23,661 bases of DNA, taken from NCBI GenBank assembly GCA_003695505.1, contig RFIY01000050.1, forward strand, positions 1 through 23,661, given 5' to 3'. The notes under the pieces are model-generated. The model saw only the letters and a program-made list of their open reading frames with translations, did no database searches and had not been told where the DNA came from. Below, one piece after another: positions 1-7,733 of the stretch. The translations under genes were made by a program, and so were the position numbers. The number at the start of each line of letters is the position of its first letter. Position 1 is the stretch's first letter. Source of the DNA: J088 sp003695505 [NCBI: Candidatus Dadabacteria bacterium] (GTDB lineage: Bacteria; J088).

Positions 1-170
1 ACCCGCATCGGCGCAGGCACGGACGGTGCCGGAACCGGCCCCTGCACACGCACCAGAATTATCAGATGCAGCAGCAAGGAGAGCAGCAGAAACAGCGTCC
101 AGCGCCGCCACCAGTGCTGGTCTTCGGGCTCCGGTTCCGAAATGACTGTTCTGCTTTGACGCTGCATCAT
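1..170 (-). CDS. Single-pass membrane protein, N-terminal part (window-truncated)
   Basis: A reading frame starts at an ATGATG pair (first ATG at 170) and runs open to the window edge for 56 codons. The product has a polar, acidic N-terminus (MMQRQSRTVISEPEPEDQ), then WWRRW, then a strongly hydrophobic stretch (TLFLLLSLLLHLIILV, about residues 25-40), then a Pro/Ala-rich segment (QGPVPAPSVPAPM). A short cytoplasmic tail, one membrane anchor and a Pro-rich periplasmic linker is the layout of TonB-like or related anchored periplasmic proteins, but the defining C-terminal domain lies outside the window. It is divergent from tpiA, and its start codons lie inside the spacer of the tpiA promoter. 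The biased composition and coherent membrane topology support a real gene. The function is not established. Confidence 0.55.
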   Translation of the reverse strand, partial: MMQRQSRTVISEPEPEDQHWWRRWTLFLLLSLLLHLIILVRVQGPVPAPSVPAPMR

Positions 171-184
171 GATTGGCTTATAAT
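156..184 (+). promoter_or_regulatory. Sigma70 promoter of the tpiA operon
   Basis: TTGACG (156-161), a 17-base spacer and a perfect TATAAT (179-184). This is 5/6 and 6/6 to the sigma70 consensus at optimal spacing. The predicted transcript start is near 191, about 50 bases before the tpiA ATG. The spacer contains the start codons of the divergent membrane-protein gene. Confidence 0.8.
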
Positions 185-242
185 AGGCTGTTTAAGCTCC
201 CGACAAATTACATTCTGCCCAAACCGGCAAGGACGGCGCATC

Positions 243-980
243 ATGGTCAGGCCGCTGATTGCGGGAAACTGGAAAATGCACAAGACGATCGCGCAGGCGA
301 CGACCTTTGTTTCGGAGCTTTCCGGCGCCCTCTCGACAGACGCTGAAGTCCGGCTCTACCCGCCGTTCACCGCCCTCGCCGCAACAGCGCGTGCAGCGGC
401 CGATACGGCGATCGCGGTGGGCGCGCAGAACCTTCATGACCAGCGTGAAGGCGCTTTTACCGGCGAGGTTTCGGCTGACATGTTGACCGATGCAGGCGCA
501 ACGAGCGTTCTGGTCGGGCACAGCGAACGCCGCCATCTGTTCGGTGAAGACGACGCCTGGATCAATCGCAAGGTGCACGCAGCCATTCGCAGCGGGCTGG
601 ATGTCGTTCTCTGTGTCGGAGAGACGCTCGATGAACGCGACGGGGGCCACGCGCAGCAGGTCGTCGAGCGGCAGATTCGTGCCGGCCTCGATGCCGTACC
701 GGCAAACGCGACGGTCGATGTCGCCTATGAGCCCGTCTGGGCAATTGGCACCGGGCGGACCGCGACACCGGAACAGGCACAGGAAATGCACGCCTTTATT
801 CGCACATTGCTCAACGAGACCGGTATCGGCGCCCGCATCCTGTACGGAGGCAGTGTCAAGCCGGGTAACGCAGAACAATTGCTGGCCTGCCAGGACATCG
901 ACGGCGTTCTGGTGGGTGGAGCAAGTCTGGAACCAGAATCTTTCGCGCAAATCATCGCGGCCGCCAGTACGGCGTCCTGA
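243..980 (+). CDS. tpiA: Triosephosphate isomerase
   Basis: This 245-residue enzyme interconverts dihydroxyacetone phosphate and glyceraldehyde-3-phosphate in cytoplasmic glycolysis and gluconeogenesis. The signatures are all visible: AGNWKMH near the N-terminus (catalytic Lys11), GHSERR (electrophilic His93), AYEPVWAIGTG (catalytic base Glu163 and the hinge of loop 6), and the phosphate-binding segments YGGSV and GVLVGGASL. The length is normal for the family. The frame is open further upstream to 66, but homology begins at MVRPLIAGNW, so I chose the ATG at 243, which has AAGGA nine bases upstream. It is the first gene of a tpiA-secG-gap-pgk unit transcribed from the promoter at 156-184. secG follows after 43 bases. 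Confidence 0.97.
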   Translation: MVRPLIAGNWKMHKTIAQATTFVSELSGALSTDAEVRLYPPFTALAATARAAADTAIAVGAQNLHDQREGAFTGEVSADMLTDAGATSVLVGHSERRHLFGEDDAWINRKVHAAIRSGLDVVLCVGETLDERDGGHAQQVVERQIRAGLDAVPANATVDVAYEPVWAIGTGRTATPEQAQEMHAFIRTLLNETGIGARILYGGSVKPGNAEQLLACQDIDGVLVGGASLEPESFAQIIAAASTAS

Positions 981-1023
981 ACCGCGACCGCGGAACAACC
1001 GACGACGGAGGACCGGAGTCATC

Positions 1024-1395
1024 ATGGAAATTCTTCTGACGATCGTACACATCATCGTGTGCGTCATTCTGATCGTTGTGGTACTGATGCAGGCCGGAAA
1101 AGGCGCAGAAATTGGCGCGGTCATGGGGGGCGCGGGTTCCCAGGCACTGTTTGGCGGTGGTGGATCAGGTAATTTTCTGACAAAGCTGACCACATGGGCC
1201 GCGATCATTTTTATGGTCACGAGCCTTGGCCTGACGCTGTCCGGCCGTATCGTCGGAGGCGACAGCGTCATGGAAAAATTCGGGACTGACGCTCCCGAGC
1301 CGGGCGCAGAAGCTCCGGCCGCACTGACCGAGCCTGCTTCACAGGACATCACCACGACGACGACACCACTCACCGAGCAGACGCAAGGAGAATAA
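1024..1395 (+). CDS. secG: Protein translocase subunit SecG
   Basis: This is the small third subunit of the SecYEG inner-membrane translocation channel (123 residues). It has the expected two membrane segments, at about residues 2-22 (EILLTIVHIIVCVILIVVVL) and 55-75 (LTKLTTWAAIIFMVTSLGLT). Between them is the conserved QAGKGAEIGAVMGG...LFGGGGSGNFLTK loop, typical of SecG. The C-terminal tail is Glu/Pro/Ala/Thr-rich and unstructured, also common in the family. GGAG at 1015-1018, five bases before the ATG, fixes the start. The stop is one base before the gap start codon, so the two are probably translationally coupled. SecG next to tpiA is a widespread arrangement; its placement between tpiA and gap is less usual. 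Confidence 0.95.
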   Translation: MEILLTIVHIIVCVILIVVVLMQAGKGAEIGAVMGGAGSQALFGGGGSGNFLTKLTTWAAIIFMVTSLGLTLSGRIVGGDSVMEKFGTDAPEPGAEAPAALTEPASQDITTTTTPLTEQTQGE

Positions 1396-1396
1396 C

Positions 1397-2401
1397 GTGA
1401 CCAAGGTTGCGATCAATGGATTCGGCCGCATCGGCCGGACAATGTTTCGGCAGGTACTCAAGTTCAACCCCGACATCGAGATCGTCGCAATCAACGACCT
1501 CGCACCAGCAGAAACACTTGCGCATCTGCTTCAGTTCGATTCGGTTCACGGCCGTCTGCGCGAACCGGTATCGCTGGATGGGGACACTCTGATCGTCGGC
1601 GAACGCCGTATCCGCATGATCGCCGAGCGTGATCTGTCGGCATTGCCCTGGGGCGACCTGGGTGTGGATGTCGTCGCGGAATGTACCGGACTGTTCACTG
1701 CACGCGCCGACGCTGCGAAACATCTCGACGCGGGAGCACGCAAAGTCGTTATCAGCGCCCCGGGCAAAGAGGTCGACCTGACCGTGTGCCTGGGCATCAA
1801 TACGGATCAGTATGATGCCGGCAGGCACGACGTGATTTCGAATGCGAGCTGCACCACGAATTGCCTCGCGCCCATCGCAAAAGTTTTACATGAAACGTTT
1901 GGCATCGAAAACGGTCTGATGACCACGGTGCACAGCTACACGAACGATCAGCGTACGCTTGACCTGCCCCACAAGGATCTGCATCGCGCACGCGCAGCGG
2001 CCGTAAACATGATTCCGACCAGTACGGGCGCAGCCAAGGCCATCGGCCTCGTCATGCCCGAACTCGCCGGCAAGCTGCACGGCATCGCGGTCCGCGTGCC
2101 GACACCGAACGTCAGCCTGGTCGACCTGGTCGTCAACACGACCAAACCTGTGTCCGTTGATGCCGTACACGCGGCTATGCGCGAAGCGGCATCTGGCCCG
2201 CTCAAGGGCATCCTCGACTACGAAGAACGTCCACTGGTCAGCAGTGACTTCAACGGGTGTCCGGCAAGCTGTACCTACGACGCGACCCAGACCGCAGTCA
2301 TCGGCGACCGGACCGTCAAGGTTCTTGGCTGGTACGACAATGAGACCGGTTACAGCACGCGCCTGATGCAGCTTCTCGAGCTGGTCGGAAAGTCGCTCTG
2401 A
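1397..2401 (+). CDS. gap: Glyceraldehyde-3-phosphate dehydrogenase, type I
   Basis: This 334-residue enzyme oxidises glyceraldehyde-3-phosphate to 1,3-bisphosphoglycerate with NAD+. Visible features are the Rossmann start KVAINGFGRIGR, the Asp of VAINDLA (Asp34, typical of NAD-preferring enzymes), the active site SNASCTTNCLAP with nucleophile Cys152, His179 in TTVHSYTNDQ, the STGAAKAIG segment, and the C-terminal WYDNETGYS. The length is normal. It starts with GTG, and AAGGAG lies at 1385-1390, six bases upstream. It begins one base after the secG stop and ends three bases before pgk, which acts on its product, so the unit is an operon with consecutive pathway steps. Confidence 0.96.
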   Translation: MTKVAINGFGRIGRTMFRQVLKFNPDIEIVAINDLAPAETLAHLLQFDSVHGRLREPVSLDGDTLIVGERRIRMIAERDLSALPWGDLGVDVVAECTGLFTARADAAKHLDAGARKVVISAPGKEVDLTVCLGINTDQYDAGRHDVISNASCTTNCLAPIAKVLHETFGIENGLMTTVHSYTNDQRTLDLPHKDLHRARAAAVNMIPTSTGAAKAIGLVMPELAGKLHGIAVRVPTPNVSLVDLVVNTTKPVSVDAVHAAMREAASGPLKGILDYEERPLVSSDFNGCPASCTYDATQTAVIGDRTVKVLGWYDNETGYSTRLMQLLELVGKSL

Positions 2402-2404
2402 TCC

Positions 2405-3589
2405 ATGGCGATTCGATCAATCGATGAAATCGACATCGAGGGTCGACGCCTGCTGATTCGCGTGGATTATAACGTTCCGATCGTCGAAGGACGCATCACC
2501 GATACGGAACGCATCCACGCCAGCCTGCCGACCATCAAGAATGCGTTGAATCGCAATGCGCATATTATTCTGGCATCCCACCTGGGGCGTCCCGGCGGCA
2601 AGCATGTACCAGAGATGAGCCTCAAACCGGTGGCACGCGAGCTGTCCAGCATTCTGCGTCGTCCCGTCATGATGGCGCCGGATGTCATCGGTGAAGATGT
2701 CGAAAAACTGGTCGAGCTTGTCGGCCCAAGCCAGCTGCTGATGCTGGAGAATCTGCGCTTCCATCCGGGCGAAGAGGCCAACGACCGTGAGTTTGCGCGG
2801 ACCCTGGCCGGGTACGCTCATGTGTATGTCAACGACGCCTATGGTGTGTGCCATCGGGCGCACGCCAGTGTTGCCGCAGTACCGTCTTTCTACCTGGACA
2901 AAGGCGCCGGTTTCCTGCTGCTCAAGGAAATCGAGTATCTGACTACGCGGCTGGAGGACCCGTCGCGCCCGTTCGTTCTGATCTTTGGTGGCGCCAAAGT
3001 CGACGAGAAGATCCCTGCGATCCGGGCGTTACTGAATCGTGCGACCACGGTGATCATCGGCGGCGCGATGGCCTACTCGTTTCTGAAAGCCCAGGGCCAC
3101 CACCTCGGCAAGTCGTTGATCGCTTCTGATGACAAAGTCGAGCAGTGCAAAGAAATCCTCGCCGAAGCGGAACAGGCAGGGGTTGAGATTCTGCTCCCGG
3201 TCGATCATATTGCGGCCAAGCGTTTGAGTAAATCCGCTCGCCCTATACACGTGGACGGCATCGACATACCCGACGACCTGCTTGGACTGGACATCGGCCC
3301 CCAGACCATCGAGCGCTACTGCGATGCGATCGACCGCGCCCGCACGATTGTGTGGAACGGCCCGATGGGTGCGTTCGAGTATGATCCTTTCGCGCGCGGT
3401 TCGTTTGCCATCGCGCGTGCGGTGGCCGCGAATCGCCAGACGACCATCGTCGGTGGCGGCGACACCATTTCCGCGCTGAAGGGAGCCGGCGCGACGCGCG
3501 GCATCAGCCACATTTCGACTGGCGGTGGCGCCATGCTGCACCATCTGTCGAACAAACCGATGCCGGGCATCGAGGCCCTCGAGGCCTGA
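2405..3589 (+). CDS. pgk: Phosphoglycerate kinase
   Basis: This 394-residue enzyme transfers the acyl phosphate of 1,3-bisphosphoglycerate to ADP. The sequence shows the N-domain substrate site (LLIRVDYNVP, SHLGRPGGK, LLENLRFHPGEE, FVNDAYG-like VNDAYGVCHRAHAS) and the C-domain nucleotide site (GGAKVDEKI, WNGPMGAFE, GGGDTISAL). It follows gap after three bases with only a weak Shine-Dalgarno sequence (GGAAAG), which suggests translation by coupling. It is the last gene of the operon: a strong intrinsic terminator lies 24 bases beyond the stop codon. Confidence 0.97.
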   Translation: MAIRSIDEIDIEGRRLLIRVDYNVPIVEGRITDTERIHASLPTIKNALNRNAHIILASHLGRPGGKHVPEMSLKPVARELSSILRRPVMMAPDVIGEDVEKLVELVGPSQLLMLENLRFHPGEEANDREFARTLAGYAHVYVNDAYGVCHRAHASVAAVPSFYLDKGAGFLLLKEIEYLTTRLEDPSRPFVLIFGGAKVDEKIPAIRALLNRATTVIIGGAMAYSFLKAQGHHLGKSLIASDDKVEQCKEILAEAEQAGVEILLPVDHIAAKRLSKSARPIHVDGIDIPDDLLGLDIGPQTIERYCDAIDRARTIVWNGPMGAFEYDPFARGSFAIARAVAANRQTTIVGGGDTISALKGAGATRGISHISTGGGAMLHHLSNKPMPGIEALEA

Positions 3590-3612
3590 ACGTTGACGCG
3601 ACGTCGATCAGC

Positions 3613-3642
3613 ACGGGCAGCCCATTGGGGCTGCCCGTTTTT
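3613..3642 (+). terminator. Rho-independent terminator of tpiA-secG-gap-pgk
   Basis: A perfect 11-bp stem (ACGGGCAGCCC at 3613-3623 pairs with GGGCTGCCCGT at 3628-3638) closes a 4-base loop (ATTG) and is followed by a T run to 3642. This is a textbook intrinsic terminator just after pgk. Confidence 0.93.
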
Positions 3643-4066
3643 CGTACGGCTGAAGGCACCATACAAGCGCAAAAAATGTGAGTTTTCCAACGCCGATACC
3701 GAATTGGTCGCGCTGAGTGCAATTCAGACGGCCTGCGAAACGACAACGACGCACCGCGCGGCCGCATGTTCAAATAACGAAACCTAACGCGTTGCCACAA
3801 CTTAACTTTTTCTACTGCATAATCTGTAGGCATTTCGTACCGTGTGGCGCTATGTTCACCTCTGAGCCGAACTCCCACAGGGTTGCCCACAACTTTTCCC
3901 CAGCAATGGGTCAATGGCCGTGAAAAAGGGAACCACATCACGCATTCGACTGTCCCAAACTCCGAATGATGCGAATGTTCTGTGCCGATCTGCGCGACGG
4001 AAACCGGAAAAGCGCCAGTTGTGGTTTGCTTCAGCGCCGGTCACAATGGATGAGGGGCCGCACGGG
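3643..4066. other. Long intergenic region without a recognised gene
   Basis: This stretch is less GC-rich than its surroundings and lies between the pgk terminator and the thioredoxin-like gene. I see no coding signature on either strand. The short frames (for example an ATG frame at 3914-4093, 59 codons) lack a ribosome binding site and recognisable motifs. A CATAAT hexamer at 3818-3823 has no properly spaced -35. There is no tRNA, riboswitch or known small RNA that I can recognise. The region could encode a small RNA or carry regulatory sites, but the sequence alone does not show this. Confidence 0.5.
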
Positions 4067-4096
4067 TTGAACAGACCGGTTCATTCTGTCTAGAAT
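4067..4096 (+). promoter_or_regulatory. Probable sigma70 promoter of the thioredoxin-like gene
   Basis: TTGAAC (4067-4072; 4/6) and TAGAAT (4091-4096; 5/6) are separated by 18 bases. The expected start near 4103 gives a leader of about 34 bases before the GTG start at 4137. It is a moderate match with sensible placement. Confidence 0.5.
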
Positions 4097-4124
4097 TATC
4101 TGGCCCAGCGTTTTGTCTTTCTGG

Positions 4125-4130
4125 AAGGAG
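4125..4130 (+). promoter_or_regulatory. Ribosome binding site fixing a GTG start at 4137
   Basis: AAGGAG lies exactly six bases before the GTG at 4137. A TTG further upstream in the same frame (4113) would put this site inside the coding sequence and add eight residues ahead of the signal peptide, so it is rejected. Confidence 0.85.
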
Positions 4131-4136
4131 ACCCCA

Positions 4137-5177
4137 GTGCCGTTTCTTCGTTTGTTGCTCCTGCTCGTGGCGTCCGCCTCAATACTCCTGCCCTTCAACG
4201 CCGAGGCACAATTGCCTGGAGTGCAACCGTTTGCGCTGAACCAGCGGCTTGCCAACATCATCGTGGAAGTTGCCCAGTATCAACCTCCATTCAAACTGGC
4301 GCCCAAGAAGCAACTGCTCACGAAGCTCTTCAACAAACCAACTGTCGTCGTGTACTGGATTCCGGGCCAGAAACCTTCCGAAAAGGCCGCCCTGGAACTC
4401 AGCAAGCGCGCAACAGGCTGGAAAAACATCGACGCACTACTGATCATGCGCGGCCTGAACCAGCAGGAGGTCAGCCGTGGTCTTGACTGGGTCCAGCAGC
4501 AACAGATCACCATTCCAGTTGTGATTGATCGCAGCATGGAGCTTGCGCTCGGCCTCCAGGCGGTTCGCGTGCCCAGCTACGCGGTGGTTGATGCTGGTGG
4601 GGTCTTGAAGATTCGTAAGGTGTCGGATCCCAAAAAACGTACGGCGGCGGGCCCCACCCTGGACGATATTCTGAGTGCCGCCGAACAGGGCAAGCCGGTC
4701 CCGGTTGCAGACGGCGAAATGCGCGAAGACACACGCATGCTGATCGGCGAAACCGCTCCGGACGTCAAAGTTTCCGCTGCGCCGTTCTCGAAGACGGCCA
4801 AGCCGGAAACGCGTACAGGCGGTGCCGGAAAACCCCGACTGGTCGTTTTCTGGCTCGCGACCTGTCCGCATTGCCAACGGGAGATGCCGCGCATTCATGC
4901 GTGGTGGCAAGCCCACAAGGACGACATCGAGCTGATCACGGTGACACGAACCGATTCAGAAGGCATCCGGGCCCACACGATCAAGTATCTGTCGAGCAAA
5001 GGCATTGCCGATATTCCCGTATACTCGGCATCCGCAGATGCATATCGGCAATGGAAGGTCGAGGGAATCCCAACCTGGGCCGTCGTCGGCAGCAATGGCA
5101 AGGTCATCGAGGCGCGTGTCGGCGAAGACCCACAGTTGCCGCACCACCTCAACCAGGCGCTGGCGAAAGCCAGATAG
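4137..5177 (+). CDS. Exported protein with two thioredoxin-like domains
   Basis: A 346-residue protein with a signal peptide (hydrophobic residues 3-20, probable cleavage after AEA near residue 24), so it is probably periplasmic. It holds two thioredoxin-like folds. The first (about 65-185) shows the beta strand VVVYWIPG but no cysteine where CxxC should be. It keeps a cis-Pro-like VPSYAVVD and DAGGVLKIRKV. The second (about 205-345) has a TlpA/ResA-like active site, WLATCPHC (Cys243, Cys246), and the cis-Pro segment IPTWAVVGSNGKVI (Pro312). The family reduces or oxidises disulfides in exported proteins, often for cytochrome c maturation or stress. The partner here is unknown. It stands alone and is convergent with the hybrid kinase gene, 35 bases away. 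Confidence 0.85.
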   Translation: MPFLRLLLLLVASASILLPFNAEAQLPGVQPFALNQRLANIIVEVAQYQPPFKLAPKKQLLTKLFNKPTVVVYWIPGQKPSEKAALELSKRATGWKNIDALLIMRGLNQQEVSRGLDWVQQQQITIPVVIDRSMELALGLQAVRVPSYAVVDAGGVLKIRKVSDPKKRTAAGPTLDDILSAAEQGKPVPVADGEMREDTRMLIGETAPDVKVSAAPFSKTAKPETRTGGAGKPRLVVFWLATCPHCQREMPRIHAWWQAHKDDIELITVTRTDSEGIRAHTIKYLSSKGIADIPVYSASADAYRQWKVEGIPTWAVVGSNGKVIEARVGEDPQLPHHLNQALAKAR

Positions 5178-5212
5178 CGTACTGCCGCTGCAAACTGGTT
5201 GGCTGGCGCAGA

Positions 5213-6622
5213 TCAGGCAGCCCCTCTGTCACCGGGCAGATCCGGAAATAACTGCTTGATGGCACCCTGAAACTCATCGAGCGCGAATGGTTTGCAGAGG
5301 ATCTGGTCAACCACCGTCAACAACTGTCGGCGGTGCGCACCAGACGGCTCCTGTGTCGTCGTCAGCAGAATTCGTAACGGCGCGTCGCCGGGCGCGGCCT
5401 CATCGGCGAGCTTCCGAAGGCGCGCAAGGACGGCGTCCGACGCATCAGCCAGCGCGTGTGCATCAAGCACCAGCAGAGATCCCTGCTGCACACTGGTTGA
5501 CCACAGATCCTCCAGCGCGGCGATCGGTGCCACGGCAAACCCCAGGTCAGAAAGAACCGTCTGAAAAAACGCGGCTGTTTCGGGCTGGGGTTCGAGCACA
5601 TATGCGATCGTCTGCCCCGTCGCGCGCGCCGACGAAGCGATCTCCAGTCCACGAACCTGACTCTCATCGGTAGCCGCGGGTATTTCGACGGTAAACGTAG
5701 CCCCCTCACCTGCTCGGCTCTGCACATTGAGCGAACCTTCGTGGTTTTCGACGACCTCCTTGACGAGCGACAGCCCGATCCCCATCCCTCCGTACCGCCG
5801 TGTCGCCGAAGGATCAACCTGGTAAAAGCGTTCGAAAATTCGCGGCAATTTGTCCTCAGGAATACCGATACCCGTGTCCGCAACGACAAGCGTGACACGG
5901 TCCCCGCGTCGGCTCAATCGAACTGAAACCTCTCGACGGTCGCAGCCCGTCGTGAATTTGATTGCATTACCAATCAGATTGAGCAACATCTGCCTGATCT
6001 GATGCTGATCCCCACTGATATGTACCTCATCGGGGTCGCATGATTCGGCGTGCACTTCGACCTGTGCCTTTTCTGCGGAAGGCCGGATTTCCTTCAGCAC
6101 ATCCTCGAGCAGCGCGCCAAATGAAAAGACCTGGCGCTCAAACGGACTGAGACCGCGCACGGACTGGCTGGCCTGTACAAGACCTTCGATCACCCGGTTG
6201 AGATGATCGGCGTTGCGGACAATAATGTCCAGGAACTCTTTCTGAGTATCGTCGAGGTTGTCACCGTAGCGGTTGCGCAGCAACTCGGCATAGCCACGAA
6301 TGGAAACCAGTGGTGTCTTGAGTTCGTGGCTCACATTCTGAAGCAGGCTGTCCTTCATGCGGTCCATTTCCTGCAGCAACACGTTGGCCCGCTCCAGCTC
6401 TTCGTTTTTTCGCTGTAATTCCTCGGTGCGCTGTCGGACCAGCTCCTGCACCTCACGTTTCGAACGCAGCAACGATTCGGTACGCGCCTCGACAACGGCC
6501 TCCAGTTCCGCCATCGACGCGAACAGGCCGCCACCACTGTCGCTTTGCAGCTCTTCTACGCGTCGTTTCAGGACATCGACGGTGCGCCGCAATGCAATCA
6601 GTTCCTCCTGCACGTCACTCAT
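5213..6622 (-). CDS. Soluble hybrid histidine kinase with C-terminal receiver
   Basis: A 469-residue kinase with no membrane segment. Residues 1-90 are a long heptad-rich coiled coil. The HisKA domain follows, with NVSHELKTPL (phospho-acceptor His99), then the HATPase_c domain with N box NLIGNAIKF (Asn219), G1 DTGIGIP, F box FERFYQVD and G2 GGMGIGLSLV. The C-terminal receiver (about 337-460) keeps the acceptor Asp in LLVLDAH (Asp387), the Thr of LLTTT and Lys of CKPF, but its acidic pocket is reduced to a single Glu (YVLEPQP). The ATG at 6622 is preferred to the adjacent GTG at 6625 because of spacing from AGGGGGA. The start overlaps the FIST gene's stop by 8 bases. With no sensor domain of its own, it probably takes its input from the coupled FIST protein (inference). 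Confidence 0.92.
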   Translation of the reverse strand: MSDVQEELIALRRTVDVLKRRVEELQSDSGGGLFASMAELEAVVEARTESLLRSKREVQELVRQRTEELQRKNEELERANVLLQEMDRMKDSLLQNVSHELKTPLVSIRGYAELLRNRYGDNLDDTQKEFLDIIVRNADHLNRVIEGLVQASQSVRGLSPFERQVFSFGALLEDVLKEIRPSAEKAQVEVHAESCDPDEVHISGDQHQIRQMLLNLIGNAIKFTTGCDRREVSVRLSRRGDRVTLVVADTGIGIPEDKLPRIFERFYQVDPSATRRYGGMGIGLSLVKEVVENHEGSLNVQSRAGEGATFTVEIPAATDESQVRGLEIASSARATGQTIAYVLEPQPETAAFFQTVLSDLGFAVAPIAALEDLWSTSVQQGSLLVLDAHALADASDAVLARLRKLADEAAPGDAPLRILLTTTQEPSGAHRRQLLTVVDQILCKPFALDEFQGAIKQLFPDLPGDRGAA

Positions 6623-7733
6623 CACGCTGTCCCCCTGCGAACCATAGTCCGGTCAACGTGTGATTCAGATGCAGGCCCATGTATTGTTCGCCGAACGTGT
6701 TCCCGCCTGCCACGGCATAGTCACCGAGCTGGGCAGCCAAAAGCGGGACTTTGCCTGTACGATCCGCCTCGAAATAGCGGCCAAGACAATGGAACAGGAC
6801 GCCTGCCTGGATCGGAACCGATGGCAGAAAGGCTTCGAGCGAGCCCGCCAGGTCCGTCGGACGCATCACACACAAGACGGTGCCTTCTGAAATGTCGCAG
6901 GCAAACTGCAGGGCACCATCAGGCCGAACATCCATGACACTGCGAATATACCAGGAATCTCGGAGGCGAATCCCGAATGGCCGCTCGGAACAGCGGGCAA
7001 CCGTGAGCTCCGCAGGCTCACAGCCCAGCACAGCCGCAAGGACATCCCCGGCGCGGCGACCGTCGAGCTCCACAACCACGCGAGGCGTGTCTCCACAGGC
7101 TGTCACGACAAGTCGTTCATCGCCTGGTTCAAAATGATGATGCTGAAAAACTTCCAGCGGCACTACGGAGCGTATCAACAGAATCAGATGCCGTCCAGCG
7201 ATCTTGCGGCCCTCGCTGATCACAAAGGTACTTTCCTGTCCGATCGACGTTGCCGCTGACCCGCCCACCAGCGGCAGCGACGGCAGCAGCAAATACAGCC
7301 GCGCCGCCATCAATTCTTCCTGACGATCCTGCCCTGTCGCGAACAGGATCATTGCACCGTTGCGGTCAGGATATCGGTCGGCAAGTTCGTGCTCCGCTTC
7401 CAGGACGCGATTGGCGAGCAGATGCCACTCATCGCTATCGGCTGGCGTCGCCGTCAGGATCGATCGGACTGCAACCAGATTCCGCGGCAGGACGATCCAC
7501 GAGACACCCCGTTCAAGTAAGGCCTCGGGCCCCAGTGCCCCAGCCACGGACATCCCGAGAACCTGACTGTCAGAAGGAAGCGCCGCGACCAATTGATCAA
7601 GCCACTTGTCCGTACACAGATCCGGGTGCGCAAACAGCAGAACCGTATCACCCTGAGAGGTTGCTGCAGCGATGTCGCGGATCACTTCGCCGTCAACAAC
7701 CGGTGAAACGCCATGTGGCCATGCCGACGTCAC
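6615..7733 (-). CDS. FIST-domain sensor protein
   Basis: A 372-residue soluble protein with the FIST (F-box and intracellular signal transduction) architecture. The N-terminal half includes AMILFATGQDRQEELMAARL and LPLVGGSAAT. The C-terminal FIST_C half ends with the diagnostic GGNTFGEQYMGLHLNH followed by TLTGLWFAGG. FIST domains are thought to bind small ligands, perhaps amino acids, and are usually fused or adjacent to kinases, cyclases or chemotaxis proteins. The frame is open far upstream, but that part is the antisense-frame shadow of the protease gene. The GTG at 7733 overlaps the protease TGA (GTGA) and lies where the FIST-like sequence begins. The stop overlaps the start of the kinase gene. 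It is the likely ligand-sensing component for that kinase. Confidence 0.88.
   Translation of the reverse strand: MTSAWPHGVSPVVDGEVIRDIAAATSQGDTVLLFAHPDLCTDKWLDQLVAALPSDSQVLGMSVAGALGPEALLERGVSWIVLPRNLVAVRSILTATPADSDEWHLLANRVLEAEHELADRYPDRNGAMILFATGQDRQEELMAARLYLLLPSLPLVGGSAATSIGQESTFVISEGRKIAGRHLILLIRSVVPLEVFQHHHFEPGDERLVVTACGDTPRVVVELDGRRAGDVLAAVLGCEPAELTVARCSERPFGIRLRDSWYIRSVMDVRPDGALQFACDISEGTVLCVMRPTDLAGSLEAFLPSVPIQAGVLFHCLGRYFEADRTGKVPLLAAQLGDYAVAGGNTFGEQYMGLHLNHTLTGLWFAGGQRDE

Noticed and set aside
192-1373. Minus-strand open frame of 393 codons over tpiA and secG
   Set aside because: It is the shadow of two certain genes, with no recognisable domain and no ribosome binding site.
3880-3900. 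TTGCCCACA, resembling a DnaA box, with similar words nearby (possible origin)
   Set aside because: Only 7 of 9 positions match, with no cluster of good boxes, no AT-rich unwinding element and no dnaA, dnaN or gidA nearby.
3914-4093. ATG frame of 59 codons in the intergenic region
   Set aside because: No Shine-Dalgarno sequence, no motif, and its end overlaps the -10 hexamer of the next gene.
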